Below, piece after piece: positions 1 through 8,209 of a stretch of DNA of 44,254 bases (the first letter of the stretch is position 1; each line of letters opens with the position of its first letter). This stretch comes from Nonomuraea antri (GTDB taxonomy: Bacteria; Actinomycetota; Actinomycetes; Streptosporangiales; Streptosporangiaceae), in NCBI RefSeq assembly GCF_013283785.1, contig NZ_JABCPZ010000069.1, forward strand, positions 1 to 44,254. The letters are read 5' to 3'. Below the pieces are notes generated by a model. The model did not search any database, had not been told where the DNA came from, and worked only from the letters and a program-made list of their open reading frames with translations. A program made the position numbers and the translations under genes.

Positions 1-1
1 G

Positions 2-121
2 GTGGCCGAGTACGGGCGGGCGGCGCTGATGGTGGACGACCACAACGAGGCGGCGGTCGCGCTGTACCAGCGACTCGGCTACACCCGCAGGCTGACGGCG
101 GTCGCGCGCCTGACGGACTGA
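2..121 (+). CDS. GNAT family N-acetyltransferase, C-terminal end only
   Basis: The last 39 residues of a protein that starts before the window. The tail carries the typical end of the GNAT fold: an N-x-x-A-x-x-LY-x-x-LGY signature, the acetyl-CoA-binding helix plus last strand, here NEAAVALYQRLGY. GNAT enzymes move an acetyl group from acetyl-CoA to an amine; the substrate cannot be told from this fragment. Nearly every third codon base is G or C, so this strand is truly coding. The stop codon at 119-121 sits exactly where the opposing purB gene loses its homology, which suggests a rearrangement point. Confidence 0.8.
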   Translation: MAEYGRAALMVDDHNEAAVALYQRLGYTRRLTAVARLTD

Positions 122-1315
122 GTGCTCCTTGATCAGCTCATGCGCCTGCTCGCGGCCCATCCCCGCCCGCACCGCCGCCATCAGCATCTTCGTCGTCGCC
201 AGGAACGGCAGATACCGGTCCAGCTCGGCCGAGATCACCGCCGGGAACGCGCCGAACTCGTCCAGCACGGTCAGCATCGTCTCCACCAGCCCGTCGAAGG
301 CGAAGAACGCGTCAGGCAACGCCACCCGGCGCACCACCGAACACGACACGTCGCCCTCGTTCCACTGGTCACCGGCCAGCTCACCCGCCATCGACGCATA
401 CCCGCGCAGCACCACGGCCAGCCCGTTGACCCGCTCGCACGACCGCGTGTTCATCTTGTGCGGCATCGCCGACGAGCCGACCTGCCCCTCCTTGAACCCC
501 TCGGTCACCAGCTCGTGCCCGGCCATCAGCCGGATCGTCTTGGCCAGCGACGACGGCGCCGCCGCCAGCTGCACCAGCGACGAGACCACCTCGAAGTCCA
601 GCGAACGCGGATACACCTGCCCCACGCTGGTGAACCGCTGCTCGAACCCCAGGTGCGCGGCCACCCGGTCCTCCAGGTCGGCCAGCTTCGCCCGGTCGCC
701 GCCCAGCAGGTCCAGCATGTCCTGGGCGGTGCCCACCGGGCCCTTGATCCCGCGCAGCGGATAGCGGGCGATCAGCTCCTCCAGCCGCCGGTGACCCACC
801 AGCAGCTCGTCGGCCGCCGACGCGAACCGCTTGCCCAGCGTGGTCGCCTGCGCCGCCACATTGTGCGAACGCCCGGCCACCACCGTCGCCTCGTGCTCCT
901 CGGCCAGCGTCGCCAGCCTGGCCAGCAACGCCACCACCCGATCGCGCACCAGCAGCAGCGAGTCGCGGATCTGCAACTGCTCGACGTTCTCGGTCAGGTC
1001 ACGCGAGGTCATCCCCTTGTGCACCTGCTCGTGCCCGGCCAGCGCGTTGAACTCCTCGATCCGCGCCTTGACGTCGTGCCGCGTCACCCGCTCCCGCTCG
1101 GCGATCGAGGCCAGGTCGACCTGCTCGACCACCTTGTCGTAGTCGGCCGGCGCGCCCTCGGGAACCGCCACGCCCAGCTCGGCCTGCGCCCGCAACACCG
1201 CCAGCCACAGCCGCCGCTCGGCGACCACCTTGTACTCCGGCGACCACAGGCGGGCGAGCTCGGGCGAGGCGTAACGGGCGGCCAGGACATTGGGGATACG
1301 CGGCTTGGAAGTCAC
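116..1315 (-). CDS. purB: Adenylosuccinate lyase, C-terminus missing
   Basis: PurB cleaves adenylosuccinate to AMP and SAICAR to AICAR in purine synthesis. The reading frame begins at GTG 1315 (VTSKPRIPNVLAARYA; an in-frame TTG at 1324 is an alternative). It contains the family core, with the catalytic signature loop GSSAMPHKMN about 285 residues in and the MTSRDLTENVEQ segment near residue 103. Homology runs to AHELIKEH at bases 140-122 and then stops. Family members are about 470-480 residues long, so roughly 75 C-terminal residues are absent. The frame has no stop and reads on through the antisense of the acetyltransferase gene to the window edge, giving a non-homologous Arg-rich tail. The start also lacks a well-placed ribosome site. 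Identity is sure; functionality is doubtful. Confidence 0.85.
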
Positions 1316-1417
1316 GTTGGACAAGTGTATTCACACGACTCCCCTCGCCCATCACCCCCTGTCCGTCGTCGAGGGGTTCTGCAGGCATGGCGAGGAGTGG
1401 CACCGTTCCCGGCACCT

Positions 1418-2911
1418 TTACTTTGTAGATTTCTTCGTTCGTACCTGGGCGAAGAGCGCACCGAGGACGGCGGCGAGCAGCGGCAGGCCCGCGACGATGG
1501 CCGCGATCGCCGTCCAGGGGGTCTCGAACGGCACCCGCGGCGGGTCATCCCACCCGCTGGGCATCGTCAGCGGCCACAGCAGCGACATCCCCACGGCACA
1601 TCCGGCGACCGCCCCGAGCACCGCTCCCCACCAGGCCATCAACCCCACCCGGGCAGCGCAGAACCACCGCAATCCCGTCCTGTCTCCGATCCGGCGCAGG
1701 ACCCGGGCCTGGCGCGCGTCCCCGGCCCGGGCGACGCCCGCGCCCAGCGCGCAGCCGACCGCGGCGAGCAGCGCCACCGCGGTCACCGGGAGCCAGCCGG
1801 TCGGCGCCTGGAAACCCCGCTCCACGTACGGGGTGGCGAGATCGTCGGCCAGCCGGGCGTCCAGGCGCTCCAGCTCCCCCGCCGTGACCCGGTGGACGCC
1901 GGGATCGACGATCAGTTCGTCCGGCAGCAGGCGGTAGCCGAGGTCGCGGAGCATCGCGGCGGGGACGAAGACCGTCTCCATGGGCGGGCCGGCGGGGCGG
2001 GCGACGACCGCGGGGACGGGCGGCCCCGGCTCATACGCCTTGTCCCCCTTGGACCCGTGGTAGAAATTCACCGAGTCGAGCCGCACCTCGGCCGAGGTGA
2101 TCACCACGACCGTGTCCTCGTCGTACGGCGTCAGCGGATCGCCCGTGAGGTAGCGCAGCAGCCTCTCGTCGCCGATGGCCTGGTCCCGGTAGACGGCCTC
2201 GTCCGGGAACTCGACGGCCGCGTTCACGCTGAAGTGCTTGGAGTCGTCGGCCAGGCGCTCGACCGCCACGATCGGGACGCCGGGCAGCTCCCGCTCGATC
2301 GCCGCCCGCACCGCCGTCACGTCAGCCGCCGAGAAGGATCCCGAGAAGGACCCCAGGAAGTAGCCGTTCATCCGCACCGATAACGCGCCCGGCCGCGCGC
2401 GGGCGACGTACTCGGCCCGGCTCTGCGCCGTCTTGCCGACCACGACGACCGTCAGCCCCACGCCGAACGCCGTCGTCAGCATCGCCAGCGTGATCGCCAC
2501 CACCGCGCGGCTGCGCCGTCGGACCAGGTCACGGGCCGCCAGCCGGACGGGCGCCGGCAACCGCTCCGCGGCCGGGCCGGTGACCTCCAGCAGCCACGAC
2601 GGCAGCGGGCCGAGACCGGTGAGCAGCAGCCCCGCGCCGAGCAGGGTGAGCAGCAGGATGCCGAGGGACTCAAGCGCGCCCATCCGCGACTCCTCGGTCC
2701 CCAGCCACGCGCCGAGCGTCAGCAGCGAAAGACCGGCCAGCGCGATGAGCGCCCCGCGCACGGCCGAGCGCCGGTTCATCGGCTCGCGACCGCCGGACGG
2801 GACGGAGTGCAGCGCGCTGGAAACGGCCGCGCCCGCGCCGATCAGGGGGAGGCCGAGGACCAGGGCGAAGAACACGGCCGAGAACACCAGGAGCAGAACG
2901 TCGAAGGGCAT
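1418..2911 (-). CDS. FtsX-like ABC permease, half-size
   Basis: A membrane protein of 497 residues from ATG 2911 (MPFDVLLLVF). The frame is open further upstream, but that part covers the promoter region and start of the divergent reductase gene. Predicted membrane spans lie near residues 5-35, 50-75, 85-115 and 150-180. A long extracytoplasmic segment follows, then three more spans near the C-terminus, ending in Lys-rich RTKKSTK. The ARDLVRRRSRAVVAITLAMLTTAFG stretch resembles the start of the second FtsX unit of MacB/LolC-type permeases, which are usually about 800 residues with two such units. This looks like the C-terminal half of one. No ATPase partner gene is in view. Likely role: export or cell-envelope signalling with an ABC ATPase encoded elsewhere, or a decayed permease. 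Confidence 0.6.
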   Translation of the reverse strand: MPFDVLLLVFSAVFFALVLGLPLIGAGAAVSSALHSVPSGGREPMNRRSAVRGALIALAGLSLLTLGAWLGTEESRMGALESLGILLLTLLGAGLLLTGLGPLPSWLLEVTGPAAERLPAPVRLAARDLVRRRSRAVVAITLAMLTTAFGVGLTVVVVGKTAQSRAEYVARARPGALSVRMNGYFLGSFSGSFSAADVTAVRAAIERELPGVPIVAVERLADDSKHFSVNAAVEFPDEAVYRDQAIGDERLLRYLTGDPLTPYDEDTVVVITSAEVRLDSVNFYHGSKGDKAYEPGPPVPAVVARPAGPPMETVFVPAAMLRDLGYRLLPDELIVDPGVHRVTAGELERLDARLADDLATPYVERGFQAPTGWLPVTAVALLAAVGCALGAGVARAGDARQARVLRRIGDRTGLRWFCAARVGLMAWWGAVLGAVAGCAVGMSLLWPLTMPSGWDDPPRVPFETPWTAIAAIVAGLPLLAAVLGALFAQVRTKKSTK

Positions 2912-3050
2912 GGCGGAATCGTAATGATCCACTCGGGTGGCCGCCGTCGTTTTGGCGAGGTGCGCACGGGTACGCACCGCATGACGTTGCAGCTCATCGC
3001 GGGGGTGTGAGCGGTGTTGACGATGAAACACGGCCCGGCATGAGGGCGAC

Positions 3051-4358
3051 ATGAGGGCGGCCGCCCAGGGGATCGTGTGGATCGGCGTGTTCCTGGGCGT
3101 GTGCGTGGCGCCGCTGACGTTCGCGCTGATGGCCGCCACCCACCCCGGGCAGGGCTTTTGGACCGACTTCTCCGTCGCGCTGGGATTCGTCGGCCTGGCC
3201 CTGATGGGCATCGAGTTCGCCCTCGTCGCGCGGGTGCGCGCCATCGCCGAGCCGTTCGGCACCGACGCGGTGATCCAGTTCCACCGGGAGATCGGCTACG
3301 TCGGCCTGGCGTTCGTGCTGACGCACACCGCGCTGTCGGGCCCCGGCGTGTTCGCCGCCTTCTCACCGGCCGAACTGCCGTGGCGGGCCAGGTTCGCCGT
3401 GCTGTCCGTGCTGGCCCTGCTCATCCTCATGGTGACGTCGGTGTGGCGGCGGCGGCTGCGGCTGTCGTACGAGGTGTGGCAGGTCCTGCACGCGATCACG
3501 GCGACGGTCGCGGTCATCGCCGCGCTGGTGCACGTGCTGCTGGTCAACCACTACATCGACAGCCTCTGGAAACAGGCGCTGTGGGCGATCATGTCGGCCG
3601 CGTTCGTGGGGCTGCTGGCCTGGATCCGGATCCTGCGCCCGGTGCGGCTGCTCCGGCGTCCGTGGGTGGTCGAGCGGGTGATCCCCGAACGCGGCCGCAC
3701 CACCGTCCTCGTGCTGCGCCCGCACGGGCACGACGGGCTGCGCTTCCAGCCCGGCCAGTTCGCCTGGATCACCGTCGGCAGGTCGCCGTTCTCGGTGACC
3801 TCGCACCCGTTCTCGCTGGCCTCCAGCGCCGAGACGGGCGACACGCTCACCTTCGCGATCAAGGCGCTGGGCGACTTCACCGCCGGCGTGCGCGAGGTGC
3901 GGCCGGGCACCACCGTCTACGTCGACGGCCCGCACGGCGTGTTCTCCATCGACCAGTACGAGGGCGCCGGGTTCTGCCTGATCGCCGGCGGGGTCGGCGT
4001 CGTGCCCGCGCTGAGCATGCTGCGCACCCTCGCCGACCGCGGTGACCTGCGCCCGGTCGTGCTGTTCTCCGCGCACCGCGACTGGGACGGCATCACCTTC
4101 CGCGAGGACGTCGACGAACTCGCCGCGCGGCTGAACCTGCGGGTGGTACGCGTACTCGAACACCCGCCGCCCGGCTGGACCGGCGAGCGCGGCCACATCG
4201 ACGCCGACCTGCTCCGCAGGCACCTGCCGGACGTCAACCCGCGTTTCCAGTTCTTCGTCTGCGGCCCCAACCCGATGATCGACGCCATGGAGGCCGCCAT
4301 CCCGCGGATCGGCGTGCCCCCCGAACGCATCCACACCGAGCGTTTCGCATGGGTCTGA
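3051..4358 (+). CDS. Ferric reductase-like transmembrane flavocytochrome
   Basis: A 435-residue membrane oxidoreductase of the NOX/FRE type. The N-terminal half has about six membrane spans. Two His pairs, H78/H92 and H147/H161, are each 14 apart, the usual pattern for two stacked b-haemes. The C-terminal half is a ferredoxin-reductase module: HPFSLAS near residue 250 binds FAD, the glycine motif GGVGVVPALSML near 310 binds NAD(P)H, and CGPNPMI near 400 is the end-of-domain signature. Electrons would pass from cytosolic NAD(P)H through FAD and haems across the membrane, probably to ferric iron or oxygen; the acceptor is not shown by sequence. It is transcribed away from the FtsX-like gene, with about 140 bp of shared upstream region. 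Confidence 0.85.
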   Translation: MRAAAQGIVWIGVFLGVCVAPLTFALMAATHPGQGFWTDFSVALGFVGLALMGIEFALVARVRAIAEPFGTDAVIQFHREIGYVGLAFVLTHTALSGPGVFAAFSPAELPWRARFAVLSVLALLILMVTSVWRRRLRLSYEVWQVLHAITATVAVIAALVHVLLVNHYIDSLWKQALWAIMSAAFVGLLAWIRILRPVRLLRRPWVVERVIPERGRTTVLVLRPHGHDGLRFQPGQFAWITVGRSPFSVTSHPFSLASSAETGDTLTFAIKALGDFTAGVREVRPGTTVYVDGPHGVFSIDQYEGAGFCLIAGGVGVVPALSMLRTLADRGDLRPVVLFSAHRDWDGITFREDVDELAARLNLRVVRVLEHPPPGWTGERGHIDADLLRRHLPDVNPRFQFFVCGPNPMIDAMEAAIPRIGVPPERIHTERFAWV

Positions 4359-4401
4359 ACCCCGTCACCCAGCCGAGCCGCCGCGCCGATCAGGGGGAGT
4401 C

Positions 4402-4491
4402 GTGCGTCACGCCTACATGACTCGCATGACGGTCGTCGCCGCCCTGCTCCTGGTCCTGGCCTGCCTGGCCTTCGCCGCCATCCAGAACTGA
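4402..4491 (+). CDS. Possible 29-residue single-span membrane peptide
   Basis: A short frame beginning at GTG 4402, placed a few bases after the purine run AGGGGGAG, with in-frame ATG codons at 4417 and 4426. The peptide is a short polar head, then one hydrophobic helix (VVAALLLVLACLAFAAI) and a QN end. It fits between the reductase stop and the next gene's ribosome site, in the same direction. Nothing identifies its function. It could be a small membrane subunit or a chance frame. Confidence 0.4.
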   Translation: MRHAYMTRMTVVAALLLVLACLAFAAIQN

Positions 4492-4504
4492 AAGGGATGA
4501 CCTC

Positions 4505-4822
4505 ATGGGAGAACAGCCGAACCTGCAGATCGAGATCCTGGACCAGCCGGCCATCGAGGACCTGATCGGCAAGGTGGAGAACGTCGCCGCGCAACCCGGC
4601 GCCGCCGACGAGGTCGAGCGGTGGCGGGCCGAACACGGCGCCGAGCACGCCACGCCGCAGGCCCGGTCGTTCGTCGTCGTCGGCCCGACGCTGATGTTCC
4701 TGCACCCGTGCCCGGACGGCGTCGTCCTGCCGTTCGCGGCCTACCCCGACGGGACGGTGAAGGTCTACACCGACCCCGAGCACGCCGGACTGAGCTTCTA
4801 CCGCGACGGCACGGCGGGATGA
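4505..4822 (+). CDS. Uncharacterised 105-residue protein
   Basis: Starts at ATG 4505 with the purine-rich AAAGGGATG just upstream as ribosome site. The product is acidic and soluble, with no signal peptide or membrane span. The first half looks helical (IEDLIGKVENVAAQ); the second half reads as beta strands around SFVVVGPTLMFLHP and DGTVKVYTD. I do not recognise the family. It follows the flavocytochrome gene in the same direction and may be co-transcribed with it. Confidence 0.6.
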   Translation: MGEQPNLQIEILDQPAIEDLIGKVENVAAQPGAADEVERWRAEHGAEHATPQARSFVVVGPTLMFLHPCPDGVVLPFAAYPDGTVKVYTDPEHAGLSFYRDGTAG

Positions 4823-4906
4823 GCGGGAGAGGCCGCCTTCAAAACCGGGACAGGTGACCACATGACCGTTCGCCCGGCAACGGATCGGGTTCGTCTGGAG
4901 CGGCGC

Positions 4907-5428
4907 TCAGTCCCGGTCGAGATCTTCGCGCTTGAGCAGCGCGAGGAGGCGGATCCCCGCCGTGACCAGGGCCTCGGCACCGCCTTCCTGACGATCGATG
5001 ACGCACAACGCGTGGTCGATCCGTGCTCCTATGTCACGCAGTTGGCCGGTGGAGATCGCGATCTGCCCGCCCGAGGTCACCACGTCCTCGACGACCAGGA
5101 CGCGCCGTCCTTCGACGTCGGCGCCCTCGGCCAGCCGGGCGGTGCCGTAGGACTTCGCCGTCTTGCGCACGAACGCGCAGGGCAGGCCGGTGTGCCGCCC
5201 CAGCGCCGTGACCACCGCGATGCCGCCCATCTCCAGGCCGGCCAGCACCTCGGTCCCTTCCGGAACCAGTGGCGCCATCCCCGACGCCACCTCATCCAGG
5301 AGAGCCGGATCGGCTTCGAGCTGGTATTTGTCGAAGTACTCCGCGGCCACTCGTCCCGAACGCAACACGAACCGGCCGCTCAACCGGCAACGCTCACGAA
5401 CCCGGCGGGCGAGATCCACATCTGTCAC
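4907..5428 (-). CDS. pyrE: Orotate phosphoribosyltransferase
   Basis: PyrE joins orotate to PRPP to make OMP in pyrimidine synthesis. Diagnostic parts: the substrate strand FVLRSGRVAAEYFDKY near residue 20, VRKTAKSYGTARLAEG (the flexible catalytic loop with its Lys residues) near 90, and the PRPP-binding motif VLVVEDVVTSGGQ near 115. With the GTG start at 5428 (VTDVDLARRVRERC) the protein is 173 residues, the usual length. A longer frame opens at GTG 5467, but the extra 13 residues are atypical. An AGGAGG lies 17 bases before the GTG at 5428, farther than ideal, so the start is not certain. The gene stands alone, without other pyr genes, as often in actinomycetes. Confidence 0.88.
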   Translation of the reverse strand: MTDVDLARRVRERCRLSGRFVLRSGRVAAEYFDKYQLEADPALLDEVASGMAPLVPEGTEVLAGLEMGGIAVVTALGRHTGLPCAFVRKTAKSYGTARLAEGADVEGRRVLVVEDVVTSGGQIAISTGQLRDIGARIDHALCVIDRQEGGAEALVTAGIRLLALLKREDLDRD

Positions 5429-5484
5429 GACACGAGCATGGCAGACCTCCTGAACCGGCGTCTCCACGGTCCAGGGGCCGAGCC

Positions 5485-5805
5485 CGGGGACGGTGCGGTT
5501 CGCGGGCCAGGGCGTCGCGCCAGTTCTCCTCGCCCATCCCGAAGTGCTCCAGCATCATCTCCGACCTGATCCAGCCCGGGGTGAGCGTGACGGCGGCGCA
5601 GCGGTGCGGGCGCAGGTCCTGCGCCTGGGCGTGGCCGAGCCTGATCACCGCGCTCTTGGCGTGGTCGTAGGAGACGCGGCAGTTGCGGTCGTTGTACTCC
5701 TTGGTGCCGTCGGTCATCTCCACCACCAGCCCGCCGGGCCGCCTGATGAGCAGACGGTCGCCCCGGCCGCGCCGAGTTCCGTCGCGATGCCGTCACCGGC
5801 CGCCT
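5485..5805 (-). pseudogene. Remnant of a short-chain dehydrogenase/reductase
   Basis: Read on the minus strand, one frame gives GDGIATELGAAGATVC, the end of the Rossmann nucleotide-binding region of an SDR enzyme. About 35 bases later a different frame takes up LIRRPGGLVVEMTDG, then SYDHAKSAV (the catalytic YxxxK) and PGWIRSEMMLEHFG. Homology ends after WRDALAREPH near base 5485. The N-terminal glycine motif, about 100 central residues and the last part of the enzyme are gone, and the pieces are in two frames. This is a dead fragment left by at least one internal deletion, not a short functional gene. The palindrome at 5804-5840 marks its upstream edge. Confidence 0.75.
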
Positions 5806-5840
5806 CGGCTATCTTCTACATTAAGTAGAAGATAGCCGAG
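5804..5840. promoter_or_regulatory. Perfect 16-bp inverted repeat upstream of the dsbA-like gene
   Basis: CTCGGCTATCTTCTAC is followed by a 5-base centre (ATTAA) and its exact reverse complement. The inner part is AT-rich in a GC-rich setting, as expected for an operator. It lies 44 bases before the GTG start of the DsbA-like gene and at the broken upstream edge of the SDR remnant, so it may have belonged to either. The half-site TTCTAC/GTAGAA is reminiscent of winged-helix repressors (BlaI, PadR). Which protein binds is unknown. A hairpin in RNA is also possible. Confidence 0.6.
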
Positions 5841-5883
5841 CGGCGCGGCCCCCGTCGGAGGGACCGCGCGGGAAGGAGCACGG

Positions 5884-6675
5884 GTGACGCAATCCGAAGA
5901 CCGGCCCCAGACCGACCACCCCCACACCGACCACCCCGAGACCGAGCACCCCCACACCGAGCAGGCCCAGGCGCGGCGGTCGAAGGTCGAGGCGATGCGC
6001 GCCGCCGGCCTGCGCGAGGACGCCCGCAAGCGCAACCTCAAGGTCACGCTGGCCGCGATCGGCGTCTTCGTGGTGGTCGTGGCCGCGTTCGTGGTCGTCA
6101 GCAGGACCTTCGGCGGATCGGGCGCCCAGGTGGCGGCCGGTGAGACGCAGTTCGTCCGCGCCGACAGCCACCGCCTGCAGACCGCGCCGGACGGCAAGGT
6201 GACCCTGGTGGAGTTCCTCGACTTCGAGTGCGAGGCGTGCGGCGCCTACTACCCGCTGGTGGAGGAGCTGCGCAAGACGTACGCCGGCAAGGTCACCTTC
6301 GTCGCCCGCTACTTCCCCATCCCCAGCCACTTCAACGCCGAACGCGCCGCGCGGGCCGTCGAGGCGGCCGCCCGGCAGGGCCGGTTCGAGGCGATGTACC
6401 AGCGCATGTACGAGACCCAGAAGCAGTGGGCGGAAAAGCAGGTCCCGGCCGACGACACCTTCCGCGGCTTCGCCCAGAGCCTCGGCCTCGACCTGGCCGC
6501 CTGGGACAAGGCGTACGCCGACCCCGCCACGCTGGCCCGCGTCAACAAGGACGTCGCCGACGGCCAGGCCGTGGGCGTGCAGGGCACCCCGACGTTCTTC
6601 CTCAACGGCAAGAAGATCGAGCCGAGGTCCGAGGCCGAGTTCAAGGGGGCCATCGATGCCGCACTCGCCGGCTGA
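5884..6675 (+). CDS. DsbA-like membrane-anchored thiol-disulfide oxidoreductase
   Basis: A 263-residue protein of the thioredoxin_4/DsbA type. Start GTG 5884 has GGAAGGAG upstream. Residues 9-27 are a His/Asp/Glu/Thr-rich cytoplasmic head with repeated DHPHT-like units. A basic stretch follows, then one membrane helix at about 52-73 (VTLAAIGVFVVVVAAFVVV). The outside domain carries the active site CEAC at C116/C119 and the cis-proline loop QGTPTFFLNG near 230. It should oxidise cysteines in exported proteins. The stop overlaps the start of the VKOR gene by 20 bases, so the two are translated together; VKOR is the expected re-oxidising partner. Unlike most family members, the head could bind metal through its H-x-H pairs; that is inference. 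Confidence 0.88.
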   Translation: MTQSEDRPQTDHPHTDHPETEHPHTEQAQARRSKVEAMRAAGLREDARKRNLKVTLAAIGVFVVVVAAFVVVSRTFGGSGAQVAAGETQFVRADSHRLQTAPDGKVTLVEFLDFECEACGAYYPLVEELRKTYAGKVTFVARYFPIPSHFNAERAARAVEAAARQGRFEAMYQRMYETQKQWAEKQVPADDTFRGFAQSLGLDLAAWDKAYADPATLARVNKDVADGQAVGVQGTPTFFLNGKKIEPRSEAEFKGAIDAALAG

Positions 6676-7258
6676 GAGCGCGGCGGACGGCGATCTCACG
6701 CCGTTCCCGAAGCTGCTGCCCCGGCTGCTGACCGCCGGGGGCGCGCTCGGGCTGGTCGCGGCCTTCGTGCTGGCCGTCGAGAAGATCGCGCTGCTGAAGA
6801 ACCCGGCGTACGTGCCGAGTTGCAGCATCAACCCGGTCCTGTCGTGCGGTTCGGTGATGTCGACGCCGCAGGCGGAGGTCTTCGGCTTCCCGAACCCGCT
6901 GCTGGGCGTCGTCGCGTTCGCCGTCGTGACCACGGTCGGCGTGACGCTGCTGGCCGGGGCCCGGCTGCCGCGCTGGTTCTGGCTGGGCCTGCAGGCCGGC
7001 GTGACCTTCGGCGTGGTGTTCGTGCACTGGCTGATCTACCAGAGCCTCTACGTCATCGGCGCGCTGTGCCCGTACTGCATGCTCGTGTGGGCGGTGACCG
7101 TCCCGCTGTTCTGGTACGTCACGCTGCGCAACCTCGCGCGCCTGCCCGCGGCCCGGCGCGCCGCCGCGTATCACGGGGTGGTGGTGACGGTGTGGTTCCT
7201 GGCCGTGATCACCGCGATCGGCGTGCGGTTCTGGTCGTACTGGAGCACGCTGCTGTGA
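6656..7258 (+). CDS. VKOR family disulfide-bond recycling membrane protein
   Basis: A 200-residue protein with about five membrane spans, homologous to vitamin K epoxide reductase. It re-oxidises DsbA-type enzymes and passes electrons to quinone. The four expected cysteines are present: the loop pair C56 and C64 (CSINPVLSC), and the quinone-side pair CPYC at C138/C141 inside a membrane helix. ATG 6656 lies inside the 3' end of the DsbA-like gene, showing translational coupling. Actinobacteria lack DsbB and use VKOR in its place, so the pair forms a complete oxidative folding system for secreted proteins. Confidence 0.9.
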   Translation: MPHSPAESAADGDLTPFPKLLPRLLTAGGALGLVAAFVLAVEKIALLKNPAYVPSCSINPVLSCGSVMSTPQAEVFGFPNPLLGVVAFAVVTTVGVTLLAGARLPRWFWLGLQAGVTFGVVFVHWLIYQSLYVIGALCPYCMLVWAVTVPLFWYVTLRNLARLPAARRAAAYHGVVVTVWFLAVITAIGVRFWSYWSTLL

Positions 7259-7267
7259 GCGCGGGCG

Positions 7268-8209
7268 TCAGATGTTCCAGACGGTGATGCACAGCAGCGG
7301 CGCGACCAGCACCGCGAACGGGCCGCTGAGCAGCAGGGTGGCGGCGGAGTAGACGGCGGCGGGCACCCAGCGGGGGCGTTCGTGCCGGCGCAGTAGCCGG
7401 GTGACGCGTTCGGCCACGGCGGCGTCGGCCAGCGCGAACGTCGCCGCCCCGTCGTCCCGCGCCGGGCTGGCCATGCGCACGAGCGTCCGGGCTAGCAGGA
7501 GCCCGCCGTGCGCGCGGCGGGCGTGGTCGTCGGCGATCATCTCCAGCAGCAGCGGGACGCTCTCACGCGCCGCCCGCGCGGCCGGCAGCCAGGGGAACGC
7601 CTGGGCCAGCGCGATGAAGGGCAGCAGCACCAGGTCGTGGCGGCCGCGCGCGTGGGCGCGTTCGTGGCCGAGCACGGCCTGCAGCTCGCGCGGGTCGAGC
7701 AGGTCGAGGGTGCCCTGGCTGAGCACCACGCGCGCCCGCCGGCCCGGCAGGCAGTACGCGACCCGTTCGCGGCTCGGCAGCACGTACGCGTCGTGGACCG
7801 GGGAATGCTCGGCGACCACGTCGACCAGCAGGCGCTGACGCCGCTGCCGGGCGACCGTCTTGACGGTGACCTTGATCGTGTGGGCGAGCAGCCACGCGAT
7901 CAGCCCGACCGACCAGGCGAGCGCCGCGACGTGCAGCGGCCCGAGCCCGTCGAGTCCGTGCCCGTTGGCGATCTGCCTGACCAGGGTGTGGACGCCGTGC
8001 GGGAAGATCGCCGCCAGCGGGGCCACCGCGGCCACCAGCCCGACGCCGGCCGCGCCCAGCCCGCCGGCCAGGCAGCTGGCCTGCCACAGGGCCAGCGCGG
8101 CCCGGGGATAGCGGTAGGTCCACGGCGCCGCGGCGAGCCGCCGGGCCACCTGGCCGCCGAACGCGATGGGCGCCAGGGCGACGCCGGCCGCCACCAGCCA
8201 CACGATCAC
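7268..8209 (-). CDS. M56 family (BlaR1-like) membrane metalloprotease
   Basis: A 313-residue membrane protein with several N-terminal spans, a cytosolic zinc-protease domain and a last span at the C-terminus. The zinc motif HERAH (H182, E183, H186) follows the region LLDPRELQAVLGHE; a downstream Glu in LLLEMIADDHARR is the likely third ligand. GTG 8209 overlaps the BlaI stop by four bases. In BlaR1/MecR1 the protease is triggered by an outside sensor and inactivates the BlaI repressor. This protein has no penicillin-binding sensor domain, so its signal is unknown; members of this short type are common beside BlaI in actinomycetes. Confidence 0.85.
   Translation of the reverse strand: MIVWLVAAGVALAPIAFGGQVARRLAAAPWTYRYPRAALALWQASCLAGGLGAAGVGLVAAVAPLAAIFPHGVHTLVRQIANGHGLDGLGPLHVAALAWSVGLIAWLLAHTIKVTVKTVARQRRQRLLVDVVAEHSPVHDAYVLPSRERVAYCLPGRRARVVLSQGTLDLLDPRELQAVLGHERAHARGRHDLVLLPFIALAQAFPWLPAARAARESVPLLLEMIADDHARRAHGGLLLARTLVRMASPARDDGAATFALADAAVAERVTRLLRRHERPRWVPAAVYSAATLLLSGPFAVLVAPLLCITVWNI

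Noticed and set aside
122..2383. Very long open frame on the plus strand across purB and the permease
   Set aside because: Arg/His/Gln-rich shadow typical of the antisense of GC-rich genes; the minus strand encodes recognisable purB and FtsX-like proteins.
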